From contig NZ_SCIN01000001.1 in NCBI RefSeq assembly GCF_004101245.1, forward strand, positions 882,784-946,783: a stretch of 64,000 bases of DNA, in the 5' to 3' direction. The stretch is from Sphingomonas sp. UV9 (GTDB taxonomy: Bacteria; Pseudomonadota; Alphaproteobacteria; Sphingomonadales; Sphingomonadaceae). Shown piece by piece: positions 46,462 through 54,060 of the stretch. The notes below the pieces were generated by a model. That model searched no databases, was not told the origin of the DNA, and was given only the letters and a program-made list of their open reading frames with translations. Position numbers and translations under genes: made by a program. Each line of letters begins with the position of its first letter. The stretch's first letter is position 1.

Positions 46462-47844
46462 TTAATCGCCCGCGAACGTTAGTGCCGAGGTCCGGCGCTC
46501 ACGTTCGTTGATCAGCAACGCACGACCCGCCGGTGCGACCGAGCGTTGCGGGCAATCGCTGCGGAAGCATGCGCGGCACCCCAAACCGATCGGTACCGCC
46601 CTGCCCGCCAGATCGAAGCCACTCGCCGCCGCCAGCACGCCGGCCTGAGACGCGACAACGCCAAGCCCGATCGCGAACTCGGCATGGACCGCGCCGAACC
46701 GGCTTCCCTGCGGAGTCACTGTCCGCGCCATCGTCAACCAGCGCGCCCCATCTTCCAGTTCGACGAGTTGGACCATCAAACTGCCCGGCCGGTCGAACGC
46801 GTAATGCAGCCGCCACAACGGACAACGCCCGTCCGCTTCGACCAGCGCCGCACCGCTGGCGCCGGGGTAGCGCTTGGACGCCTGTCCCGCGCGGTCGATC
46901 CGGATCATGAAGAACGGCAATCCGCGCGCGCCGACCCGCTGCAACGTCGTCAGCCGGTGCGCGACCTGTTCGAAGCCCGCGCCGAACCGGCGTTGGAGCA
47001 GCTCGATATCGTACCCGGTCGTCTCGCACCCCCGCAGGAACCGCGCGTACGGCATCATCAGCGCGGCGGCGAAATAGCCGAGAAGGTGGCGACGATAGAG
47101 CCGCTCGGCGGCGCGATCGGTGAAACCCGCCCCCTTCGCGAGCGCGTCGATCTCCGCCTTCGCCTCGATCTGGCCGAGCTGGAACGCCACCGCGAACGTC
47201 CGCGACGCAGGGTCGAGCATTTCGCTCAGCTGCAACTGGCGCGCGTGCAGGTCGAGCCGCCGCAGCGTGTCGGGCAGCACGTCGGCAGGCAGCACGCGAA
47301 TCGTCAGACCATGTTTCGCGCGCAGCCGTTCGGCGATCGCGCCGTACAGGTCGCCTGCGCCGAGCCGCAGCTCGTCCGCCAGCGCCTCTGCCGCCGCGTC
47401 GAGATCGGCGAAGTGATTCCGCCAGCGTTCGATCTCGCGCCGCACCAGCGTGACCGGATCGTCGCCCGCCTCGATGACAACACCGCCGCCGATCCGGTCG
47501 AACACGCGCGCGAACGCCGCCGCGCCGCCGGGCGCGCTGGCCAGCCATTCCTCGACCTCGTTGCGATCAATCTCGAGGTCCGCGAACATCGGGTCCGCCA
47601 GCCGCCGCCGGATCGCCTCTGCCCCACCACCGGGCTCGGCCGCGGTCAGCGAACGCGGATCGAAGTCGAAACTCTCCGCCAGCTTGATCAGCAGCGTCGC
47701 CGATACCGGCCGCTGGTTGCGCTCGACCAGGTTCAGATAGCTTGGGCTGATCGCGAGCATGTCGGCCATCGCCGCCTGCGTCAGCCCCGCCCCGCGCCGC
47801 AAGCGCCGGATCGCATGCCCCGCCAGCAATTTCCGTTCGGCCAT
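46462..47844 (-). CDS. Short-chain acyl-CoA-type XRE regulator (ScfR/PccR/RamB family)
   Basis: A 460-residue transcription regulator. The N-terminal Cro/XRE helix-turn-helix (about 8-65, LTQAAMADMLAISPSYLNLVERNQRPVS) precedes an IrrE/ImmA-like central domain that lacks a clear HExxH. The C-terminal domain has a Cys cluster C423-x2-C426-x4-C431 typical of short-chain fatty acyl-CoA regulators, where an Fe-S site is possible. Family members control propionate or glyoxylate metabolism. No such enzymes are adjacent, so targets are elsewhere. It is divergent from a 54-residue gene. Confidence 0.9.
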   Translation of the reverse strand: MAERKLLAGHAIRRLRRGAGLTQAAMADMLAISPSYLNLVERNQRPVSATLLIKLAESFDFDPRSLTAAEPGGGAEAIRRRLADPMFADLEIDRNEVEEWLASAPGGAAAFARVFDRIGGGVVIEAGDDPVTLVRREIERWRNHFADLDAAAEALADELRLGAGDLYGAIAERLRAKHGLTIRVLPADVLPDTLRRLDLHARQLQLSEMLDPASRTFAVAFQLGQIEAKAEIDALAKGAGFTDRAAERLYRRHLLGYFAAALMMPYARFLRGCETTGYDIELLQRRFGAGFEQVAHRLTTLQRVGARGLPFFMIRIDRAGQASKRYPGASGAALVEADGRCPLWRLHYAFDRPGSLMVQLVELEDGARWLTMARTVTPQGSRFGAVHAEFAIGLGVVASQAGVLAAASGFDLAGRAVPIGLGCRACFRSDCPQRSVAPAGRALLINERERRTSALTFAGD

Positions 47845-48037
47845 CGTGAAACCCTCCTGTCACAATCTTTACAGGCCGACACCTCAGATACAAGCGGAGT
47901 GCACAGCGCGACGCCGGCACAATGCGGCCGTGCCTTTCAAACAACCGGCAATACTCGCTATTCGATGTGCATCGCCTCTCCCGGTGCAGGAAAACTGTAA
48001 AGGGAGAGACAAGATACAGCATCGAAGGAGGCAAGCC

Positions 48038-48202
48038 ATGCAGACGACCACCGAACAACCCCGCGCCCGCGCCGTCTTCTCGACCAATGATTTCGCGCTG
48101 ATGAAGGAAGTGCTCGGCGAGATGATCAGCAAGACTTCGATCGACGACGAACGGCTGACGCGGATGAGTGCGCTCTATCATCGTCTCGGCCGGCTCGGCT
48201 GA
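48038..48202 (+). CDS. Small hypothetical protein (54 residues)
   Basis: Short soluble protein with a helical core (FALMKEVLGEMISKTSIDDERLTRMSALYHRLGRL). The ribosome site GGAGG lies 7 bases before the ATG, one of the strongest in the window. It is divergent from the ScfR-type regulator. Both promoters contain CTTTACAG in opposite orientations (47867-47874 and 47995-48002), so the regulator may control it. No family recognised. Confidence 0.75.
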   Translation: MQTTTEQPRARAVFSTNDFALMKEVLGEMISKTSIDDERLTRMSALYHRLGRLG

Positions 48203-48306
48203 CGCGCTTCAAGCAATTTCCTGGGGAGGAAAGGTGCCCGCCGATGGTTCGTCCACCGGCGGGCATTCCTGTTTTGGCGGGCGAGGAGGGCGAAACTTTT
48301 CCCCTC

Positions 48307-48427
48307 ATCCTCCCCCGCAAGGGGCAGGTGGCGCCGTGGGCGTCGGAGGGGGCGGCACGCGAAACCTCTGCTCCTTGTCCTCCCCCTCCGTCTGGCAAGT
48401 GCCAGCCACCTCCCCCTGACGGCGGAG
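48307..48427. repeat. Degraded MITE-like element (relative of 52731-52855)
   Basis: It shares ATCCTCCCCCGC at the left end and TCCTCCCCCTCCGTC inside with the intact element. Its right terminus has decayed. It fills the 300-base gap before the CDF transporter together with minor GC-rich sequence. Confidence 0.7.
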
Positions 48428-48502
48428 TATCTGCAAGCTCCGCATCCCAACCTCTTGCGAAGCGGCCCTTTCCAACTTCACCCCCTGGTGTAGGAGGGCG
48501 GG

Positions 48503-49489
48503 ATGGCCCAGACTCTGACCGCGCGCATCAAGGACGATATCGTCCTGTACGGCGCCCTCGCCGCCAATCTTGGAATCGGCGTGGCGAAGTTCGTCGCGGC
48601 CGGAATGACCGGATCGTCGTCGATGCTGACCGAAGGCTTTCACTCGGTGGTCGACAGCGGCAACCAGGTGTTGCTGCTCTATGGCCAGCGCAAGGCCAAG
48701 CGCCCCGCCGACGAAGCGCATCCGTTCGGCTATGGCCGCGAGCTGTATTTCTGGGCGTTCGTGGTCGCGATCCTGATCTTCGCGATCGGCGCGGGCGTGT
48801 CGATCTTCGAGGGCTGGCTGCACATCCAGGACCCCGAGCCGCTGACGACCCCGACGATCAACTACATCGTGCTGGCGATCTCGTTCGCGCTGGAGGGCAG
48901 CAGCTGGACGATCGCGGTGCGGGAATTCTCGAAGACCAAGGGCGACATGGGTTGGTGGTCGGCGATCCACCGGTCGAAGGACCCCGCCGGCTTCATCGTC
49001 CTGTTCGAGGATTCGGCGGCGCTGGCGGGCCTCGTGATCGCCGGGATCGGCATCTGGGCTAGCCATGCGTTCGACGATCCGCGCATCGACGGCGCCGCCT
49101 CGATCGCGATCGGGTTGATCCTGGCGCTGGTCGCGGTGCTCCTTGCGCGCGAGTCGAAGGGCCTGCTGATCGGCGAACGCGCCGACCCCGTCGTGATCGC
49201 GACGATCCGCAAGATCGTCGCGGCGCACCCCGCGATCGTGTCGGTCAACCATGTCCGCACGGTTCATGCCGCGCCCGACAGCATCTTCGCCGCGATTAGC
49301 GCCGACTTCGACGATTCGGTGACGATGGGCGACGGCGAGACGATGATCGAAACGATGGAGACCGAGCTTCGCGCCGCGGTGCCGACGCTGTCGTCGATAT
49401 ATATCCGCCCCGAGAAGCGCGAGAACGCGACGCTTGCCCCGGCCACGGCTCCAGCTTCCGGCGGCAGTGGAATTACCACGCAGGGCTGA
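48503..49489 (+). CDS. Cation diffusion facilitator (CDF) family transporter
   Basis: A 328-residue metal/proton antiporter. Six membrane helices occupy about residues 15-215. The metal-site helix is SMLTEGFHSVVDSGNQ (His and Asp ligands), with the partner motif on helix 5. The C-terminal cytosolic domain (about 220-305) has the ferredoxin-like dimer fold. The metal (zinc, iron or manganese) cannot be assigned by eye. The start is ATG with AGGAGGGCGGG upstream. Confidence 0.92.
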   Translation: MAQTLTARIKDDIVLYGALAANLGIGVAKFVAAGMTGSSSMLTEGFHSVVDSGNQVLLLYGQRKAKRPADEAHPFGYGRELYFWAFVVAILIFAIGAGVSIFEGWLHIQDPEPLTTPTINYIVLAISFALEGSSWTIAVREFSKTKGDMGWWSAIHRSKDPAGFIVLFEDSAALAGLVIAGIGIWASHAFDDPRIDGAASIAIGLILALVAVLLARESKGLLIGERADPVVIATIRKIVAAHPAIVSVNHVRTVHAAPDSIFAAISADFDDSVTMGDGETMIETMETELRAAVPTLSSIYIRPEKRENATLAPATAPASGGSGITTQG

Positions 49490-49545
49490 CCTAAATCAGG
49501 CGTATGCCTATGGTAACGCTCGAGATTCGGCGATAACCCCAGCCG

Positions 49546-50193
49546 ATGAGACCGTTGTTACGCTTGATCGCCTTAATCAGCCTGTGCGTCGGATACGCGC
49601 TTCCCGCACAGGCTGCTGTCACCATCACCTTCTGGAGCCATGAACTCGGCAACAGCTTCCCGCATGCATTTTTCACCCTGCGGGGGGTGCCTGACTCGGG
49701 CGGGGCGCCGGTCGACACGAATGTAGGCTTCACGGCGAAATCGGTATCGCCCGCGCTGTTGATGGGGCCGGTCGCGGGCAGGCTGGACATCGCCAAGCCA
49801 AGCTATGTCGCGAGCAGCGACGCGCAATTCTCGGTCGTGATGACCGACGCCCAATATATCGCGGTGCTGCGGCTGGTCGACGCCTGGAGCGAGGGCAAGC
49901 CCGACAGCGTGTACCGGCTCAGCGACCATAATTGCGTGCACTTCGTCAAGGAAGCCGCAGGCCTCGTGGGACTGTCGGCGCTACATCAGCCCCGCCTGAT
50001 GAAGAAACCGCGCTCGTATCTGAAGGCGGTGCTGGCCGGTAACGTCGGACGCGTCACGCCGGTCGAGATGCACGGCAAACAGTATCGGGCGAGCCTTGGG
50101 CCTATCGTGTCGCCCGGCGTAGCGGTCGCGAAGGGCGCTGCGTCCGGGATGGTAACGGCAACCGCACCGCCGCCACTGCCCGCGCCACGTTAA
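49546..50193 (+). CDS. Exported protein, possible permuted papain-fold (NlpC/P60-like) hydrolase
   Basis: A 215-residue predicted secreted protein (signal MRPLLRLIALISLCVGYALPAQA). H40 in GNSFPHAFFTLRG precedes the motif DHNCVHFVKEA with C130. The His-before-Cys order resembles circularly permuted papain-like enzymes related to NlpC/P60 and LRAT. Assignment is by motif only. The C-terminus is Pro/Ala-rich. It converges with the next gene, overlapping by 4 bases. Confidence 0.7.
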   Translation: MRPLLRLIALISLCVGYALPAQAAVTITFWSHELGNSFPHAFFTLRGVPDSGGAPVDTNVGFTAKSVSPALLMGPVAGRLDIAKPSYVASSDAQFSVVMTDAQYIAVLRLVDAWSEGKPDSVYRLSDHNCVHFVKEAAGLVGLSALHQPRLMKKPRSYLKAVLAGNVGRVTPVEMHGKQYRASLGPIVSPGVAVAKGAASGMVTATAPPPLPAPR

Positions 50194-50825
50194 GCGTCGG
50201 GCACCAGTTCGACCACGTCGAGGAGCGATTCGAACCGCGGATAAGGCAACACCACGCGCCAGCGTTTCGCCGCGATCCGCTCGATCAGCCCAGCCATGTC
50301 GCGGTTGACGTCGCGACCATAGCGCAGCGGCCGGGTCTCGTCGCCGAGTTCCATCGTCCCGAGGAAGACCGCCCGCGCGTTGGTGTCGGCAAAGACCGAA
50401 CCGACAGGGCGCTGCGATCCATCGAGCTTGACGAGGCTGACCACGCGTTCGCCATCGTCTTCGCTCGTGCCGATCCGGCAGGCGAACCAGCCCGAGGCCG
50501 TGAACGTCGGGCCGATGCCCGCGCGCGCGCCAAGCTTGTATGTGCGACACCGATAGGGCCCCGCGGGCGGCAGCGGGTCGACCAGCGAACGGTCGGGGTT
50601 GAACAGCACCGGATCGCGCGCGACCTCCTTCGGATCGACCTGTGCGAGGGCATCGACCCATGCGCCACGCCAGCCGCGCAGTCGCGCGCGATCCGCGGGG
50701 GTCGCCACCCGGCGCCAATCCAGGTTGGACCGCGCGCGATCGGCACCCGCGCTCCCGGCAACGACCACGGTCGATCCGCAGGCCATGATCATCATGCATG
50801 CGGCAGTCCCGACCCAGGTTCGCAT
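50190..50825 (-). CDS. Exported hypothetical protein, DUF4893-like
   Basis: A 211-residue predicted secreted protein of unknown function. The leader is MRTWVGTAACMMIMACGSTVVVAGSAGA; a lipobox-like MAC is a possible alternative. The mature part has WRRVATPADRARLRGWRGAW and a conserved YRCRTYKLG block, which recall DUF4893 proteins of sphingomonads. The start at 50825 is chosen over 50915 because it opens the signal sequence. Confidence 0.75.
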   Translation of the reverse strand: MRTWVGTAACMMIMACGSTVVVAGSAGADRARSNLDWRRVATPADRARLRGWRGAWVDALAQVDPKEVARDPVLFNPDRSLVDPLPPAGPYRCRTYKLGARAGIGPTFTASGWFACRIGTSEDDGERVVSLVKLDGSQRPVGSVFADTNARAVFLGTMELGDETRPLRYGRDVNRDMAGLIERIAAKRWRVVLPYPRFESLLDVVELVPDA

Positions 50826-50911
50826 CGTCTCATGTCCCGTTGGCTTACGCGAAGCTAAGCCCGTATCACTTTGAACTGCAATGATTTTCGGGATTCTTGC
50901 ATGCCGATCGG

Positions 50912-51697
50912 TCAAGCCGCCGTCCAGCCGCCATCCATCGACAGGTTCGCGCCGGTGATCGCCTGCGCCTCGTCGCGACAGAGGAACAGCGCGAATGCAG
51001 CCACCTGCTCCGGGGTGACGAACGCCTTGGTCGGCTGCGCGGCGAGCAGCACGTCGTTCAGGACCTGCTCGCGCGTCATGCCTCGAGCCGCCATCGTGTC
51101 GGGGATCTGGTTCTCGACCAGCGGCGTCCAGACATAGCCGGGTGAAATGCAGTTCACGGTGATCCCGTCGGTCGCGGTCTCCAGCGCGATCGTCTTGGTC
51201 AGCCCTGCGATCGCGTGCTTGGCCATGACGTAGGCGGACTTGTTGGGGCTCGCGACAAGCGAGTGCGCCGAGGCGGTCGAGATGATCCGCCCCCAGCCGT
51301 TCGCGCGCATGTGCGGCACCGCGGCGCGCATCATGTGCCAGGCCGAGGACAGGTTGATCGCGATGATCGCGTCGAACTTGTCGATGGGGAAGTCGGCGAT
51401 CCCCGCGACATGCTGGATACCCGCGTTGTTGACGACGATGTCGACCCTGCCGGTTTCGGCGACCGCCCGCTCGACCATGGCGGCGATCTCGGCGGGCTTG
51501 GTCATGTCGGCCGGATCGTAAAGCGCGACTGCGCCACTGGCCTGCGCCAGGGCGGCCCGCTCCCGCTCGATCACGTCCGCGTCGCCGAAGCCGTTGAGCA
51601 CCACGGCGGCGCCCTCGGCCGCGAACGCCTTGGCATAGGCCAAGCCGATCCCCGACGTGGATCCGGTGATGACCGCGGTCTTGCCCTTCAGGAACAT
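50912..51697 (-). CDS. 3-hydroxybutyrate dehydrogenase (SDR)
   Basis: A 261-residue NAD-dependent short-chain dehydrogenase that interconverts 3-hydroxybutyrate and acetoacetate. The cofactor motif is TGSTSGIG (11-18), then NNAGIQHVA, catalytic S143, Y156 and K160 (SAHSLVASPNKSAYVMAK). The NAGIQHV and SAHSLVASPNKSAY segments are characteristic of 3-hydroxybutyrate dehydrogenases. It implies turnover of polyhydroxybutyrate or ketone bodies. The start at 51697 is chosen; a longer frame lacks support. Confidence 0.92.
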   Translation of the reverse strand: MFLKGKTAVITGSTSGIGLAYAKAFAAEGAAVVLNGFGDADVIERERAALAQASGAVALYDPADMTKPAEIAAMVERAVAETGRVDIVVNNAGIQHVAGIADFPIDKFDAIIAINLSSAWHMMRAAVPHMRANGWGRIISTASAHSLVASPNKSAYVMAKHAIAGLTKTIALETATDGITVNCISPGYVWTPLVENQIPDTMAARGMTREQVLNDVLLAAQPTKAFVTPEQVAAFALFLCRDEAQAITGANLSMDGGWTAA

Positions 51698-51800
51698 ACG
51701 CACTCCCCCTATCGCTTTACCCAGCGGATGCGACCGCCGTGCAACTCTAGCGCCACCTTGCGCATTTCGTTCACAAGCAGAAACGAAAAGGGGCATATCC

Positions 51801-52718
51801 ATGCGGCTCGACGATTACGATCCGAACATCAATGTCGAGGACCAGCGCGGCTCGGGCGGCGGCGGAGGCGGCTTTGGCGGGGGCGGCGGCGGCCTGCTGA
51901 TGGGGCTGTTGCCGATGATCGGCAGCCGCTTCGGCTGCGGCGGCATTGTCGTCGTGCTGATCCTGATGGCGGTATTCGGCGGCATGGGTGGTCTTGGCGG
52001 GTTGCTTGGCGGCGGACAGTCCTCTGCCCCGACCACGCAGAGCGGAACGCCGCGTGCCGGCACCGACACGACGTCGAGCTGCAACCTGACGCCCGAGAGC
52101 AAGGCGGCGTGCAACGCGTTCAGTTCAGCCGACAACACCTGGGAAGCGATCTTCGCGAAAAATGGCCAGCGCTTCGAGGCACCCAAGCTGGTGTTCTTCG
52201 ACGGCAATGGCCAGTCGGGTTGCGGCGCGGCACAGTCGGCGATGGGTCCGTTCTATTGCCCGACCGATCAGGGCATTTATCTGGACACGAGTTTCTTCAA
52301 CGAGCTTTCGACCCGCTTCAAGGCCGAGGGCGACTTCGCGCAGGATTACGTGATCGCGCACGAGTTCGGTCATCATATTCAGAAGCTGCTCGGCACCAAC
52401 GCGCAGGTCCAGCAGGCGCAGCGCCAGGCGAGCGAGACCGAGGGCAACGCACTGTCCGTGCGGCTCGAACTGCAGGCGGATTGCTATGCGGGCGTGTGGG
52501 CGGCAGCGAACCGGTCGCGGCTCGAGGCCGGTGATATCCAGGAGGGTATGACGGCGGCACAGGCGATTGGCGACGACACCTTGCAGAAGGAAACGCAGGG
52601 TCGTGTGGTCCCCGATAGCTTCACGCACGGGACGTCGGCGCAGCGCCAATCGTGGTTGAAGCGCGGGCTGGACAGCGGCGATCCGGCGCAGTGCGACACT
52701 TTCTCGGGCGCGATCTGA
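51801..52718 (+). CDS. Neutral zinc metallopeptidase (YpfJ/KPN_02809 family)
   Basis: A 305-residue membrane-anchored metallopeptidase-like protein. An N-terminal glycine-rich tract (18-31) is followed by a transmembrane helix (about 46-70). The zinc motif H187-E188-F-G-H191 follows, with a second conserved block ELQADCYAGVW. The family is widespread and its substrates are unknown. The ATG at 51801 gives the family's usual N-terminus MRLDDYxPxxNVEDQRG. Confidence 0.93.
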   Translation: MRLDDYDPNINVEDQRGSGGGGGGFGGGGGGLLMGLLPMIGSRFGCGGIVVVLILMAVFGGMGGLGGLLGGGQSSAPTTQSGTPRAGTDTTSSCNLTPESKAACNAFSSADNTWEAIFAKNGQRFEAPKLVFFDGNGQSGCGAAQSAMGPFYCPTDQGIYLDTSFFNELSTRFKAEGDFAQDYVIAHEFGHHIQKLLGTNAQVQQAQRQASETEGNALSVRLELQADCYAGVWAAANRSRLEAGDIQEGMTAAQAIGDDTLQKETQGRVVPDSFTHGTSAQRQSWLKRGLDSGDPAQCDTFSGAI

Positions 52719-52730
52719 GCGGATCGTACG

Positions 52731-52855
52731 ATCCTCCCCCGCCAGGGGGAGGTGGCTGGCGCTTGCCAGACGGATGGGAAGGAAAGGATCACCTCTGTTT
52801 CGTGTCCTCCCCCTCCGTCGGCTTACGGCGACACCTCACCCTGGCGGGGGAGGAT
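52731..52855. repeat. 125-base MITE-like element with perfect 17-base terminal inverted repeats
   Basis: The left end ATCCTCCCCCGCCAGGG (52731-52747) is the exact complement of the right end (52839-52855). Internal segments (GGTGGCTGGCGCTTGCCAGA) also pair with themselves. There is no coding capacity and no clear target duplication. It lies between convergent genes. Confidence 0.92.
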
Positions 52856-52874
52856 CACAAAACAGTCTAGCAGG

Positions 52875-53156
52875 CTACTCGACCGTCACGCCTTTCCAGA
52901 ACGCGTATCGGCCCTCTATTTCGGCGGCCGCGGACTTCGGGTCCGGATAATACCAGACCGCATCGACGTTCCGCTTCCCGTCGACGACCAGCGTCTTGTA
53001 GCTGGCGACGCCCTTCCACGGACAGTTCGAATGCGTCGCGCTGTCCTCCAGCAATGCCGGATCGATACTGTCCGCGGGGAAATAATGATTCCCCTCGACG
53101 ACGACAGTATCGTCCGACCTTGCGATCTCGCGGCCATTCCAAGTTGCAACAGGCAT
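52875..53156 (-). CDS. DUF427-family protein
   Basis: A 93-residue protein of the DUF427 family (beta-tent fold). Conserved features are WNGREIARSDDTVVVEGNHYFP, THSNCPWKGVASY and VWYYPDPK. The NCPWKGVA motif is the family hallmark. Function unknown. It is followed, with an 11-base gap, by the end of the ArsC-like gene on the same strand, so the two are probably an operon with ArsC-like first. Confidence 0.9.
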   Translation of the reverse strand: MPVATWNGREIARSDDTVVVEGNHYFPADSIDPALLEDSATHSNCPWKGVASYKTLVVDGKRNVDAVWYYPDPKSAAAEIEGRYAFWKGVTVE

Positions 53157-53167
53157 GCGACTCTCCT

Positions 53168-53524
53168 TCAGTTGCTCCCCAGCCCCGCCGCCTCATACCG
53201 CTCGGGCTTGAACCCGACCAGCAGCGTCTCGCCGGTGTCGAGAACCGGCCGTTTGATCATCGAGGGTTGCCCCAGCATCAGCGCGGTGGCCTTGTCCGCA
53301 TCGAGATCCGCACGCTCCGCCTCGGAAAGTTTGCGAAATGTCGTCCCGGCGCGGTTCAGCAACACTTCCCATCCTACCCGACCGATCCAGTCGTTCAGAT
53401 GCGCCGCGTCGATCCCCGCGCTCTTATAGTCGTAGAACGCGTACGCCACGCCGTGCTCGTCCAGCCACGTGCGCGCCTTCTTCATCGTGTCGCAATTCTT
53501 GATGCCGAACATCGTGATCGTCAA
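53168..53524 (-). CDS. Spx/MgsR/YffB-type ArsC-family protein
   Basis: A 118-residue thioredoxin-fold protein. The active-site region is TMFGIKNCDTMKKARTWLDEHGV, with a single Cys as in YffB, and the C-terminal signature is MIKRPVLDTGETLLVGFKPERY. YffB-type proteins have glutathione-dependent or unknown activity. They are not classical arsenate reductases. It is the second ArsC-fold protein in the window (compare 20957-21292). It precedes the DUF427 gene. Confidence 0.88.
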   Translation of the reverse strand: MTITMFGIKNCDTMKKARTWLDEHGVAYAFYDYKSAGIDAAHLNDWIGRVGWEVLLNRAGTTFRKLSEAERADLDADKATALMLGQPSMIKRPVLDTGETLLVGFKPERYEAAGLGSN

Positions 53525-53581
53525 AATCGCCTCCCTGTCGCCGCGTGGCGCATGCTTGCCACGGGATCGAACCGACCGGTG

Positions 53582-53953
53582 TCATACCGCGCCATCCTTC
53601 TTCCCACCACCAGCGCGAGACGATGCGATCCGACCGACGATCGTCGCGACGGCAATGGAGGGGAGAGCTAGAATGCACAGCATCACCGCACCGACGATCC
53701 ACAGCGCGCCGATGCCCGTGTTCACCCCCATCACCGGCAGCTGTGCAAACGTGACGATCACGCCGGCAAGCCACCCGCGCCGTCCAAACACGAAACCCGA
53801 CAGCGCCGATAACAGCAGCGAACCCGGATACCAGATCTGCCAATATCCGTCCGCGTCCCACGGCTCGCTCGCGCCCGAGACATGACTGACGACCTGCCAA
53901 TACAGCAGGCTGACCAGCAGGAGCGAGAGAAGCTTGATCGATCGGACTGTCAT
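53582..53953 (-). CDS. Four-helix membrane protein of unknown function
   Basis: A 123-residue integral membrane protein. Predicted helices are at about 5-24, 42-60, 62-81 and 82-110, with Trp-rich interface residues (YWQ, DGYWQIWYPG). A lysine-rich C-terminus ends in GGGKKDGAV. It is followed by the YffB-like gene on the same strand. No family recognised. Confidence 0.7.
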   Translation of the reverse strand: MTVRSIKLLSLLLVSLLYWQVVSHVSGASEPWDADGYWQIWYPGSLLLSALSGFVFGRRGWLAGVIVTFAQLPVMGVNTGIGALWIVGAVMLCILALPSIAVATIVGRIASSRAGGGKKDGAV

Positions 53954-54060
53954 ATCACGCTCCTCTCACAAGACAGCGTGCCGCGCCAATACCCGCCTGG
54001 GTCAAACCGGTCCGGATCAAGCCGGTGGCGTGAGGAGACGAGGCCGTTTATCGGTGGGGC

